Source of the DNA: AWTP1-13 sp963797005
Lineage (GTDB): Bacteria; Pseudomonadota; Alphaproteobacteria; Rhizobiales; Hyphomicrobiaceae
Assembly: GCA_963797005.1 (NCBI GenBank)
Contig: CAWCOF010000011.1
Location: 248,001-312,000, forward strand
Length of the DNA stretch: 64,000 bases
Direction of reading: 5' to 3'
Part shown: positions 56,432-64,000 of the stretch, in pieces
How the letters are laid out: every line of letters starts with the position of its first letter
Numbering within the stretch: the stretch's first letter is position 1
Program-made: the position numbers and the translations under genes
The notes under the pieces: model-generated
Told to the model about the DNA's origin: nothing
What the model saw: the letters and a program-made list of their open reading frames with translations, nothing else
Database searches by the model: none

Positions 56432-56511
56432 TTTGAAATCTCGTGCGCAGCGCCGCAGACATGGTAGCGTGCCGCCGCCATCAAGCCACAACCCCAGAGA
56501 GATGCTGCGCC

Positions 56512-57159
56512 ATGGCTCAATACAAGCTTCATTGCTTCTGCCAATCCGGCAACTCCTACAAGGTCGCGCTCTATCTCAACTGCGCCGGCCTCGACTGGGA
56601 GCCGGTGTTCGTCGACTTCATGCACGGCGCCACCCGCGATCCCAAATGGCGCGAGGGCGTCAACGAGATGGGTGAGGCCCCCGTGCTGGAGGCGGACGGC
56701 AAGAAGCTCACCCAGTCAGGCGCGATCCTGCTCTATCTGGCCGAGATGACCGATAAGTTCGCCCCGCGCGACGACAACGAGCGCAACGAGGCACTGCGCT
56801 GGATCCTGTTCGACAACCACAAGTTCACCAGCTACTTCGCCACCTATCGCTTCTTGAAGGCGCTCTCGCCGACGGCGCCCGATCCGAAGGTGCTCGAGTT
56901 CCTCAAGGGCCGTTTCGACGCGGCGCTCAAGATTGTCGAGCAGCACCTGGCCAAATCGAAATTCATGGTCGGGGACGAGCCGACCATCGCCGACTTCTCG
57001 ATCGCGGGCTACATGTTCTACCCGCCGGAGGAGTCGGGCTACGACTGGAAGAAGACCAATCCCAACCTTGCCGCCTGGATCGAGCGCATGCGCGCTCTCA
57101 AGGGTTGGAAGGACCCCTACGAGCTGATGCCGGGCGAGCGGATCAAGCCGTTGAGATGA
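56512..57159 (+). CDS. glutathione S-transferase family protein
   Basis: A 215-residue two-domain GST. The thioredoxin-like start (YKLHCFCQSGNSYKVALYL) has a Cys/Ser motif, then EAPVLEADGKKLTQSGAILL (cis-Pro and Ser for glutathione) and the all-helical half with VGDEPTIADFSIAGYMF (N-capping motif). Substrate not evident. Monocistronic; followed by a family F repeat. Confidence 0.92.
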   Translation: MAQYKLHCFCQSGNSYKVALYLNCAGLDWEPVFVDFMHGATRDPKWREGVNEMGEAPVLEADGKKLTQSGAILLYLAEMTDKFAPRDDNERNEALRWILFDNHKFTSYFATYRFLKALSPTAPDPKVLEFLKGRFDAALKIVEQHLAKSKFMVGDEPTIADFSIAGYMFYPPEESGYDWKKTNPNLAAWIERMRALKGWKDPYELMPGERIKPLR

Positions 57160-57164
57160 GACAA

Positions 57165-57254
57165 GGTTGGGTCGAGCGAAGCGCAGACCCAACGCCTCTT
57201 GCATACGGAAAGCTCAGATAGCGTTGGGTCATCGCTGACGCTCGACCCAACCTA
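57165..57254. repeat. GGTTGGGTCGAGCGAAGCG-type palindrome, family F, copy 2
   Basis: GGTTGGGTCGAGCG at the left and CGCTCGACCCAACC at the right pair well; inner GACCCAACGC and GCGTTGGGTC form a second pair. It lies between the convergent GST and argE genes and overlaps the last three bases of argE. Confidence 0.85.
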
Positions 57255-58412
57255 CCCTTCCGCCCAGTCGGCGAGGCGCTCGAGGAAGACGAGGCACTTC
57301 TCGAGGTCGGCGATCTGGATGAACTCGTTGGGCGTGTGCGCCTGGGCGATGTCGCCGGGGCCGACCACCACGGCCGGCGCGCCGCCGTCCTGGAAGAGGC
57401 CGGCTTCCGTGCAATAGGAGACGGCAAAGGTCTCGTTCTGGCCGGCGAGCTGCAGGGACAGCGGCACGATCTCGGACCTGGTGTCGGCGGAAAAGGCCGA
57501 CACACGGTTGCCGATGGTGATCTCGATGTCGGCCTCGGGCGCGACGCGGCGCATTTCGGGCAGGCACTTCTCCGCCGCGAAACGGCGCAGCCGCGCATCC
57601 AGCGTCATCGGATCGAAGCCAGGCAGCCCGCGGATCTCCCAGCCGAACCAGCAGGGCGCGGGCACGATGTTGGAGGCGGTGCCGCCCTCGATGCGCGTGA
57701 CCTGCAGGGTGGTCCAGGGCGGCTCGAAACGCTCGTCGCGCGCGCCTGCCCTGAGCTCCTCCTCCATCCGGGCAAGCTCGGCGATCATCCGGCCGGCATA
57801 GGCGATGGCGTTGACGCCCAGGTGCGGCATGCTCGAATGCGCGGCGCGGCCCGTAAGCTCGACGCGCCAGCGCACCGGCCCCTTGTGCGCATCGACGACG
57901 GTCATGGTCGTGGGCTCGCCGACGAACACCATGCGCGGGACGGGCAGGCTCTTGCCGAACTCGCCGATCATCGGCCGCACGCCCGTGCAGCCGACCTCCT
58001 CGTCGTAGGAGAAGGCGATGTGGAACGGCACCTTGAGCCGGCGCGCCTTGAGTTGCGGCACCATGGCAAGCGCGCAGGCGAGATAGCCCTTCATGTCGCA
58101 GCTGCCCCGACCGTAGAGGCGTCCATCGCGCTCGGTGAGGCTAAATGGGTCCGTATCCCAGATCTGGCCGTCCACCGGCACCACGTCGGTGTGACCGGAA
58201 AGGGCGACGCCGGCCGTGTCCGACGGACCGATGGTGGCGAACAGGCTCGACTTCTCGCCGTCCGCCGTTGGCACGCGCACGCTTTCGACGCCGTGGCCGG
58301 CGAGATAGTCCTCCACGAAGCGGATGAGGGGGATGTTGGTCTTGTGGCTGGTGGTGTCGAAGGCGACGAGACGGGCCAGCAGCTCCTTGGTGGCGGGCAG
58401 GGATGCGCGCAT
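57252..58412 (-). CDS. argE: acetylornithine deacetylase
   Basis: A 386-residue M20-family zinc enzyme of arginine synthesis. Metal residues: His in VALSGHTDVVPVDGQIWD, Asp/Asp in GRGSCDMKGYLACALAMV, Glu-Glu in HIAFSYDEEVGCTGVRPMI, and a late His in AQAHTPNEFIQIADLEKC. GEPTTMTVVDAHKGPVRWRV leads into the dimerisation domain. Full length. It is flanked upstream by two palindromes and downstream by a family F repeat. Confidence 0.94.
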   Translation of the reverse strand: MRASLPATKELLARLVAFDTTSHKTNIPLIRFVEDYLAGHGVESVRVPTADGEKSSLFATIGPSDTAGVALSGHTDVVPVDGQIWDTDPFSLTERDGRLYGRGSCDMKGYLACALAMVPQLKARRLKVPFHIAFSYDEEVGCTGVRPMIGEFGKSLPVPRMVFVGEPTTMTVVDAHKGPVRWRVELTGRAAHSSMPHLGVNAIAYAGRMIAELARMEEELRAGARDERFEPPWTTLQVTRIEGGTASNIVPAPCWFGWEIRGLPGFDPMTLDARLRRFAAEKCLPEMRRVAPEADIEITIGNRVSAFSADTRSEIVPLSLQLAGQNETFAVSYCTEAGLFQDGGAPAVVVGPGDIAQAHTPNEFIQIADLEKCLVFLERLADWAEG

Positions 58413-58487
58413 CTAGTGTCCTGATCGCGAAATTCGTCGCAGTGTGCGGCAAGCTCGGAACGAATTTCGCGCTCTGAAGGACACTAG
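58413..58487. repeat. palindrome bounded by CTAGTGTCCT...AGGACACTAG
   Basis: Perfect 9- to 10-base ends with inner arms GCGAAATTCGT and ACGAATTTCGC, directly abutting the argE start codon. It probably overlaps the argE promoter or leader. Confidence 0.85.
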
Positions 58488-58500
58488 CTGACTCAGCATT

Positions 58501-58577
58501 CTAGTGTGATTCAGATCGAGAAGTCCGCTCCCCAACCCAGCCCAGCGCGATGTAGCGGACTTCTCGATCATCACACT
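58501..58577. repeat. palindrome with 16-bp perfect arms
   Basis: GATCGAGAAGTCCGCT at 58514-58529 pairs exactly with AGCGGACTTCTCGATC at 58554-58569; outer ends CTAGTGTGAT and ATCACACT pair imperfectly. It follows the apaG stop and could terminate it. Confidence 0.88.
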
Positions 58578-58583
58578 CGTCCT

Positions 58584-58976
58584 TCAATTGATGGTGTGGC
58601 GGGCGTGCGGGCTGTCGAGGGAGAACGCCGGGATGTCGACGTTGAAGAGCTCGCCCTTCTCCGTCGTCATCTGGTAGCTGCCGACCATGATGCCCGAAGG
58701 CGTGCTGAGCGGGCAGCCGGAGGTGTAGGTGAAGGTGGTGCCGGGCGTCAACGTCGGCTGCTTGCCGACCACGCCGGGCCCGCGCACCTCCTCGGTGCGG
58801 CCCGCCCCGTCGGTGATGCGCCAGTGGCGCGAGCGCAGCTGCACCGTCTCGGCGCCCTCGTTGGAGATGTCGATGGTGTAGGCCCAGAGGTAGCGGCCCT
58901 CGTCGGGCGCCGATTCATCCTCCAGGTACTGGGGCGTGACGCAGATGCGGATGTCACGCGTGACGGTTTCATACAT
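58584..58976 (-). CDS. apaG: ApaG (Co2+/Mg2+ efflux-associated, DUF525)
   Basis: A 130-residue immunoglobulin-like protein. RDIRICVTPQYLEDESAPDE, YTIDISNEGAETVQLRSRHW, TDGAGRTEEVRGPGVVGKQP and SGCPLSTPSGIMVGSYQM are the family blocks. Its biochemical role is still debated. A decayed fragment of a second copy of the 5' end lies 530 bases upstream, beyond higA. Confidence 0.93.
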   Translation of the reverse strand: MYETVTRDIRICVTPQYLEDESAPDEGRYLWAYTIDISNEGAETVQLRSRHWRITDGAGRTEEVRGPGVVGKQPTLTPGTTFTYTSGCPLSTPSGIMVGSYQMTTEKGELFNVDIPAFSLDSPHARHTIN

Positions 58977-59113
58977 TGGCGCGCCGGGGTTGTGATGGCC
59001 TGGTCGGCCCCGATTGTAGGCGGAGTTGATGGCCGCGCCAACCGATGCGCCGTCCTCCCTCTTGGTGCTACCATTCCTCTTGGTGCTACCATTAGCGAAG
59101 GAGCGAACGCCGC

Positions 59114-59425
59114 ATGTCCATGAAGAACCCGCCCCACGTCGGCGAAACCGTCTGGCACGACATCATCGAGCCGTTCGATCTCTCCGTCACCGAAGCCGCC
59201 AAGGCCCTTGGCGTCACCCGCCAGTCCCTATCGCTGCTGATCAACGGCCGCACCGCGCTCTCGCCCAACATGGCGCTGCGCATCGAGAAGGCGTTCGGGC
59301 CGAGCATGGATCACCTGATGCGCATGCAGCTCGAATACGACCTGGCGCAGGCGCGCAAGCGTGCCGACAGCATCAAGGTCGCGCGCTATCAGCGCCGCCC
59401 ATCGCGCCATCCCCAACCCGCATGA
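59114..59425 (+). CDS. higA: HigA-type antitoxin, no adjacent toxin
   Basis: A 103-residue HTH protein. NPPHVGETVWHDIIEPFDLS, SVTEAAKALGVTRQSLSLLI, NGRTALSPNMALRIEKAFG and LEYDLAQARKRADSIKVARY are nearly diagnostic of HigA/VapI antitoxins. A HigB toxin normally precedes it; only about 135 bases lie between apaG and higA, and none is there. The last seven residues differ from the family, which may reflect a rearranged end next to the apaG fragment. Confidence 0.9.
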   Translation: MSMKNPPHVGETVWHDIIEPFDLSVTEAAKALGVTRQSLSLLINGRTALSPNMALRIEKAFGPSMDHLMRMQLEYDLAQARKRADSIKVARYQRRPSRHPQPA

Positions 59426-59442
59426 GGACAGCGCTGGCGAGA

Positions 59443-59570
59443 CCGACTCCTCGTCGAGGTAGAGCGGCGTTACGCAGATGCGGATGTCGCGCGTGACGGT
59501 TTCCTACCTTGGCGCGCCGGAATTGAGGGCCTCGTGGTCGGCGCGGATTGTAGGCGCAGTTGTCCGCCAA
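59443..59570 (-). pseudogene. decayed apaG 5' fragment
   Basis: About 130 bases match, with scattered changes, the region covering the start of apaG and its leader (58911-59045). On the minus strand the match would read ETVTRDIRICVTPLYLDEES, against ETVTRDIRICVTPQYLEDES in the intact gene. The start codon is AGG instead of ATG and codon 2 is TAG, so it cannot be translated as apaG. Together the two copies bracket higA as direct repeats. Confidence 0.8.
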
Positions 59571-59707
59571 GCCAACTGACTGCCGAACCTGGCGCTCAGC
59601 GAGCCCACATCCGAATCAGCTATGCTCAGCTCTTTCAACTGACACTGCAGCATCTGCCATGTTGAGACTAATTCCAGGTCGACTCTGTTGAAATCGGAGT
59701 ACACGCA

Positions 59708-61237
59708 ATGAAGATCAAAAGCATCCGGCTAGTCAACTTTAAGAAATTTAGAAGATACAGCATCTCCTTCAAGGAACATAATATTTTAATAGGTCCCAAT
59801 AATTCTGGAAAATCATCAATCCTTGATGCCGTCCGCGCATTGGCGGGCGCGTATCGATTTGCTCGCCGCAGGAACCCAACTTGGATTTCCGATCACTCGG
59901 GCGCTTCTGTCGTGGGTTATGACATACCGCGATCAAGTATTCCCATAACCCTTGAAAACACCGTCCACAACTACTCGGAGGATTCGCCGAAATTGATTTT
60001 CACACCGACCCCGGGGGCCGCATATCGCTTCAACTGCACCCCGAAAAATCACCAAAGCTTGTCCTGCACGACGAGCTTGCCAAAATTCGTTCTGCACGCC
60101 TCTTTCAGAAAGAGCTCCCCCTAGACGTCGTCGTTGTCCCCACTCTTGCCCCACTCGAACAAGAGGAGAAGGTGTTAGATGCGGAGTATGTAAGAAGCGC
60201 TTCAACATCCAGAACATCCCACAGGATGTTCCGGAACTACTGGTTTCGTAATGGCGAGACTTTTGACGAGTTTGCGAATGCAGTTCGCTCCGGCTGGAGA
60301 GGGATGAATATTCTTTTTCCAGAACCGGTCGGCATGCCGTGGCGCGCCATCCACATGTTTTATGAGGAAGACCGAATTTCTCGCGAGATATACTGGGCGG
60401 GATTCGGATTTCAAGTTTGGCTTCAAATGCTGACGCACGTTCTTCGGGCCGGAAAAAAACTCCATCCTTGTCATTGATGAACCGGATATCTACCTTCACC
60501 CTGACCTTCAGAGGAAAATAATGCATCAGATCAGCGATCGCTCCGAGCAATTTCTGATCGCTACGCACTCCTCTGAAATAATTAACGCCGCCGAGGGCGA
60601 CGATATACTAATAGTAAACCCTGGCTACGCGTCTGCGAAGCGTGTAACGGATTCCGAAACACTACAATCAGCCATGGACTACATTGGCTCCTCTCAAAAC
60701 ATTGAGCTCGCCCGCCTTTCAAGATCGAAACGTATTATTTTCTTTGAAGGCCAGGACTGGCGCGTTGTGCGGAGATTTGCCGCGAGGGTTGGCGCCCCTC
60801 ATCTAATTGATGACGTCGATACGGCGCGCCTCCCCTTAGGCGGTTATTCGTCATGGACAGGAATTGAAAATACATTGTGGACCTTTAAGGAGATATTACG
60901 TTCGGACGTGAGGATCTTTGCCCTATTCGACCGCGACTATCGGTGTATCGAGGAGGTAGATCAATTTAGGGAAAAATTGGGTAGCCTCGGTGTCGAGTGC
61001 CATGTTCTCGCTAGAAAGGAACTCGAGAACTATCTTCTTGATATACCCGCGATCACATCCGGCATTCACCAGAGGCGCATGGAACGGGGGCTTCCAGTCG
61101 CCCCTGATTTGGAAAGTTGGGTTCGTGGCGCATTAGAGACAATATGCGAAGGAATGCGCACGGATGTTTCGGGTCAATTGGTTGGCCACGGCGTCCGCTT
61201 CTTTATGCAAAATCGTGGGAAGTGTGTACTTGACTGA
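59708..61237 (+). CDS. ABC-ATPase with TOPRIM-like domain, OLD/PARIS-like (two frameshifts, 3' end possibly truncated)
   Basis: About 510 residues in three frames. Walker A is IGPNNSGKSSIL (residues 27-38); the middle region is EIDFHTDPGGRISLQLHPE to QKELPLDVVVVPTLAP; Walker B is ILVIDEPDIYLHPDLQ; the D/H loop is FLIATHSSEIINA. A TOPRIM-like part follows: acidic FFEGQDWRVVRRF, then FALFDRDYRCIEEVDQF (DxD) and RKELENYLLDIPAI. One missing G near 59990 and one extra A in an A7 run near 60456 break the frame. The ending CVLD merges with an IS-end-like motif, so the tail may be lost. Base composition is AT-richer than the rest, suggesting transfer. Confidence 0.75.
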
Positions 61238-61284
61238 ATATCGCCACAATCGTTCGCCATAAAAGAGCGAACGGAGACAAGGCA

Positions 61285-62223
61285 ATGCTCGATCTAACTA
61301 ACCCTGTTTTTCACGACGAAGAGAAAGCTCGCCAGTTCCTCGAAAACGAGCGCTGGCCAGACGGTCCTGTTTGCCCCTTCTGCGGAGGGCTAGACGACGT
61401 GCGCGCGCTTGATAAGCGCGGGAAAATGGGTCCCGGCTGGTACTATTGCAACGCATGCGATCAGCAAAAATTCACGGTTCGCACTGATAGCATCATGGAG
61501 CGCTCACACGTTTCGTTGGCGAAGTGGGCCATGGCCTTCCGCCTCTTTGCTGCGAGCAAGAAGGGCATTTCGTCCAAGCAGCTTCAGCGCATGCTCGGTG
61601 TCAGCTACAAAACCGCTTGGTTCATCGGCCACCGCATTCGCGAGGCGTGCAAGATCAATGCGACGGCCGGCGCGCTTGGTGGCGCCGGCAAGGTATTGGA
61701 GAGTGACGAAACCTTCGTTGGAGGAAAGGCCAAGAACGCACACAAGAACAAGCCCGTCCCGCCCAAGCGTGCCGTGCACGCCCTCGTTGAGCGTGGCGGC
61801 CATATCCGCGTCACGCATGTCCCTGATGTGACTGCGCGCACTTTGCGCGAAACGCTCGCCAAGCATGCCGACCACGCCTCAGCATTGCACACCGACGATA
61901 GCCTTGCGAACTTGTCACTTGGTAAGGATTTTGCCGATCACCAATCGGTAGCCCACACGTTAGGCGAATACGTTTCCAAGGATGGCGCGGCGCATACGCA
62001 GACTGTTGAGAGCTTTTTCGCCATTCTGAAGCGCGGCATCACCGGCAGTTTCCACAGCGTCAGCGAGCAGCATCTTGCTCGCTATTGCGATGAATTCGCT
62101 TTCCGTTGGAACACGCGTTCTTCGGGAACTATATACTTGACGGAACGTGGCCGCTCTGGCATTCTCCAAACCAAGGAGAAATGCCATGGCCATCGATCTT
62201 ACCAATCCCGTCTTTCACGATGA
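61285..62223 (+). CDS. IS1595 family transposase (ISXO2-like), C-terminus replaced
   Basis: About 312 residues. N-terminal zinc ribbon (CPFCGGLDD...YYCNACDQQKF), HTH region GISSKQLQRMLGVSYKTAWF, and the ISXO2-like catalytic part: Asp in LESDETFVGGKAK, Asp in LHTDDSLANLS, acidic/His block in VESFFAILKRGITGSFHSVS and YCDEFAFRWN. After CDEFAFRWNTRS the text (GTIYLTERGRSGILQ) no longer matches the family; copy 2 shows the expected ALGVEDAERA ending. Its catalytic residues remain, so activity is possible but doubtful. Confidence 0.9.
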   Translation: MLDLTNPVFHDEEKARQFLENERWPDGPVCPFCGGLDDVRALDKRGKMGPGWYYCNACDQQKFTVRTDSIMERSHVSLAKWAMAFRLFAASKKGISSKQLQRMLGVSYKTAWFIGHRIREACKINATAGALGGAGKVLESDETFVGGKAKNAHKNKPVPPKRAVHALVERGGHIRVTHVPDVTARTLRETLAKHADHASALHTDDSLANLSLGKDFADHQSVAHTLGEYVSKDGAAHTQTVESFFAILKRGITGSFHSVSEQHLARYCDEFAFRWNTRSSGTIYLTERGRSGILQTKEKCHGHRSYQSRLSR

Positions 62224-63124
62224 CGAGAAGGCGCGCGAGCTATTCGAGGCGTGGCGTTGGCCGAACGGCCCCGTCTGCCCGCACTGCGGCGAGTGGAAGG
62301 AGCTGCACCGCCTGGAGGGCAAGTCCTACACGGCGGGCGCGCTCTACTGCCGATCCTGCCGCAAGAAGTTCTCCGTCACGGTCGGCACCGTCATGGAGCG
62401 CTCGCACATTCCGATCTCACAAGTGGATGCTGGCCTTCCGGCTGATGACGGCCAGCAAGAAGGGTATGAGCGCCCAAGCAGCTGCAGCGCATGCTGGGCA
62501 TCACCTACAAGAGCGCGTGGTTCATGGCGATGCGCATTCGCGAGGCCATGAAGCTCGATGCCAAGGCCGGCCCGCTGGGCGGCGAGGGCAAGGTGATCGA
62601 GAGCGACGAGACGTTCGTCGGCGGCAAGAAGAAGAACGTGCACAAGGGCAAGCCCGCGCCGAAGAAGCATGCCGTGCATGCGCTGGTGGAGCGCGGCGGC
62701 GAGGTGCGCGCGAGCCACGTTGCCGACGTGACCGCCAAGACGCTGCGCGCGACGCCTGGTGACGCAGGCCAGCCGCAAGTCGCGAACTGCACACCGACGA
62801 TAGCGCTGACCAACCTGTCGGTTGGCAAGGAGTTCGCCGAGCACAAGACGGTCAACCACAGCCAGGACGAGTATTTCGTCAGGATGGCGTTGGCGTGCAG
62901 TCCGCAGAGAGCTTCTTCGCCCTGCTCAAGCGCGGCGTGTTCGGCTCGTTCCACTCGATCAGCGAGCAGCACTTGCAGCGCTACGTGCGACGAGTTCGCT
63001 TTCCGCTGGAACAACCGCATCGCGCTCGGCGTGGAGGATGCGGAGCGCGCTGGCCGCTGCTCATAGCGGTGCCGCTGGCAAGCGCCTCACGTATCGACGG
63101 CCTGACGAAGCCGAGAACGCCTAA
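62186..63124 (+). pseudogene. IS1595 family transposase, multiple frameshifts
   Basis: Starts MAIDLTNPVFHDDEKARELF, with the same domain order as the copy upstream but markedly GC-richer and about one-quarter different in protein. Zinc ribbon CPHCGEW...CRSCRKKF; ESDETFVGGKKKN; SAESFFALLKRGVFGSFHSI; DEFAFRWNNRIALGVED. At least five frame changes occur (about 62424, 62475, 62755, 62800, 62890 and 62985), so it is not translatable as one protein. Part of this may be sequence error, as elsewhere in the window. Confidence 0.85.
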
Positions 63125-63371
63125 GCAGACGTGCACGTCGCTTCTGCTTGGCGCAGGCAGCTCGGAAATAGAGAAGGGTGGCGTTGAGAGCGCCACCCTG
63201 TCGCGTCTCCGCTATCCAGTAGCCCGCGCGGAAACGTCGACGCCATTCTGTTTGATTTGGGTTGTCGCGTCAAGCGATGGGCTCCAGCGCAACGGAGCCT
63301 AGACATGAATACCCTCGACGCCTCAGCGCGCAAGCCGTTGCGACGAACAGTCGTGATCGGCCATCTGATTG
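63125..63371. other. gap with two hairpins after the IS
   Basis: No gene is recognised. It contains a perfect hairpin AGGGTGGCG/CGCCACCCT (63175-63199, 7-base loop) and a second stem GGCTCC/GGAGCC (63281-63300), either of which could end the minus-strand mini-operon or mark the IS end. Confidence 0.5.
63175..63199. terminator. perfect 9-bp hairpin, terminator-like without T-run
   Basis: Stem AGGGTGGCG (63175-63183), loop TTGAGAG, stem CGCCACCCT (63191-63199). No clear T-run follows on either strand, so it could equally be a repeat arm or IS-related structure. Confidence 0.4.
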
Positions 63372-63491
63372 TCAGGCTGGCCGCTTCTTGAGCAGCAAGC
63401 GCGACGGCAGCGCGCCAACATTTTGTTGATAGCGCTCGCGACCGAGTGTCTTCATCGCTTCCAGATATTGCGATCGCGGCCGATGGATCAC
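63372..63491 (-). CDS. tiny reading frame, 39 residues
   Basis: GTG start overlaps the stop of the next gene upstream (GTGA). The product is basic (SQYLEAMKTLGRERYQQNVG, ending LLLKKRPA). No family recognised. Support rests on the overlap pattern and plausible composition; an ATG inside (MKTLGRERY) is an alternative start. Confidence 0.4.
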   Translation of the reverse strand: MIHRPRSQYLEAMKTLGRERYQQNVGALPSRLLLKKRPA

Positions 63492-63610
63492 TTGATGAAG
63501 TCGAACTGCGCGACGATGCAGCGCGGATCTTCTCGCGAGATGTTTGCTGCGGCATACGCGTCGGCTGAGCCAACGAGTGTAATGCTCAGTTTGACGATCG
63601 TGCTGGTCAT
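63488..63610 (-). CDS. tiny reading frame, 40 residues
   Basis: Starts MTSTIVKLSITLVGSADAYA and ends CIVAQFDFIK. The ATG overlaps the stop of the upstream gene (ATGA), and its stop overlaps the GTG of the downstream one. Not recognised. Second member of the chain of three overlapping tiny genes. Confidence 0.45.
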   Translation of the reverse strand: MTSTIVKLSITLVGSADAYAAANISREDPRCIVAQFDFIK

Positions 63611-63759
63611 TTCATCTCTTGCTTCGGCTTCTTCTTCGCGCCCGGCGTGAACGGCTTGGGCGGCGTGTTGAGAGCGCGCTTCACGGCGCGCTCGAAACGC
63701 TCGTCCGCGCCGGGCTCTTCCTCGATCTTCGGTTGATCTTTCTTGGGTGATTTCGCCAT
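63607..63759 (-). CDS. small Lys/Pro-rich hypothetical protein, 50 residues
   Basis: Begins MAKSPKKDQPKIEEEPGADE, then RFERAVKRALNTPPKPFTP and a Lys-rich tail. This resembles the very small basic proteins, with an ERFERAVxxAL helix, that are common on alphaproteobacterial phage and plasmid-like segments. It is coupled to the next tiny gene by an ATGA overlap. Confidence 0.6.
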   Translation of the reverse strand: MAKSPKKDQPKIEEEPGADERFERAVKRALNTPPKPFTPGAKKKPKQEMK

Positions 63760-63849
63760 GGCTCATCTCACTCGCTCCCCCGCATATACAGAAGCACGCT
63801 ATGCTGGATTGGCGCAATCGCTGTGCTGTGGGGAGCAATCGATCACTAC

Positions 63850-64000
63850 ATGGACCAGCTCATCTGGCAACTATCTGGCCTCACCTTTGAGGCCGGACGC
63901 GAGATCACCATTACATGCGGACAACGGCTAAGCGCGCTGTCTCAAGACCTAATGAACGGAAAGGGCAAGGCAAGCGGGGCGGCCGAAAAGTTGTCAATGA
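63850..64000 (+). CDS. partial reading frame open to the right edge
   Basis: From ATG 63850 the frame (MDQLIWQLSGLTFEAGREIT) has no stop before the window ends. Upstream in the same frame a hydrophobic stretch (WIGAIAVLWGAIDHYM) with a GTG at 63823 suggests a membrane-anchored start. Not recognised; it may be the 5' end of the next gene. Confidence 0.35.
   Translation, partial: MDQLIWQLSGLTFEAGREITITCGQRLSALSQDLMNGKGKASGAAEKLSM

Larger units (their letters stand above)
61224..63124 (+). mobile_element. two successive IS1595-type elements
   Basis: Both transposase reading frames are preceded by the same motif, T(A/G)TACTTGAC(T/G)GAA, at 61224-61238 and 62132-62145. The first motif falls at the end of the ATPase gene and the second cuts the C-terminus of the first transposase, which suggests serial insertion. 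Clear terminal inverted repeats could not be fixed by eye. Confidence 0.6.

Noticed and set aside
59114..59425. A HigB toxin hidden upstream of higA
   Set aside because: The interval from the apaG start to higA is too short, and both strands lack a RelE-like reading frame.
63281..63300. Hairpin GGCTCC/GGAGCC as an attachment site
   Set aside because: A short six-base stem without a matching second copy in the window is too weak.

Overview
The window is GC-rich chromosomal DNA of an alphaproteobacterium, most likely a Hyphomicrobiales (Rhizobiales) member. The support is an NdvA/ChvA-type cyclic-glucan exporter, a CsoR/CopA pair of the proteobacterial kind, MtnA, RimO and ApaG of alphaproteobacterial appearance, and many intergenic palindromic repeats of rhizobial style. 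Almost everything is housekeeping or metabolic. The exception is the right end (about 59.1-64 kb), an accessory island that is visibly AT-richer between about 59.7 and 62.2 kb.

Layout. 0-7.3 kb: an AmpD/AmiD-type amidase (cut by the left edge), a TerB-DnaJ protein, 3-hydroxyisobutyryl-CoA hydrolase and a CaiB-type CoA transferase, then two back-to-back toxin-antitoxin modules (Xre/RES and a RelB-like/ParE pair), a PanE-like reductase and a small membrane protein. 7.3-24 kb: an exported protein, an FkbM methyltransferase, a Phd/PIN module, OpgH glucosyltransferase, then dehydrogenase, PTPS-fold protein, GT4 glycosyltransferase and methyltransferase in one direction (a candidate small biosynthetic cluster), cytochrome b561, a YfhO-like membrane protein, an outer-membrane barrel, NdvA, an SDR and GTP cyclohydrolase II. 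24.8-27.2 kb: a tightly overlapping GT2 / ChbG-like deacetylase / GtrA operon. 27-35 kb: HpaD-type dioxygenase, EamA transporter, membrane and TPR proteins, a thioesterase, a TAXI binding protein and two transglutaminase-like proteins. 35-41 kb: CsoR and CopA diverging from a double operator, dihydrolipoyl dehydrogenase, MtnA and Apt. 41-59 kb: a regulator/NIPSNAP pair, polysaccharide deacetylase, GNAT, thioesterase, FAD oxidase, EamA, amidase, RimO, cold-shock protein, transaldolase-family aldolase, PrpE, GGCT, GST, ArgE and ApaG. 59-64 kb: HigA lying between apaG and a decayed apaG fragment, an ABC-ATPase/TOPRIM (OLD/PARIS-like) protein, two successive IS1595-type insertions, and three tiny overlapping genes.

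Two features of the whole window matter to a reader. First, at least thirteen otherwise full-length genes are split by single-base insertions or deletions, mostly beside short homopolymers, with good protein sequence on both sides of each break. This looks more like uncorrected long-read or homopolymer sequence error than real gene decay, so these genes are annotated across the breaks. Second, intergenic spaces hold at least six families of palindromic repeats. One copy carries a nested 47-bp palindrome flanked by CAAG, and another copy in the same window serves as the matching empty site.

Functional links. OpgH and NdvA suggest periplasmic glucan synthesis and export. MtnA plus Apt point to methylthioadenosine/adenine salvage. 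CsoR-CopA is copper efflux. Four toxin-antitoxin loci (one an orphan antitoxin) and the ATPase/TOPRIM gene are the defence and stability content. No tRNA, rRNA or CRISPR array was seen.
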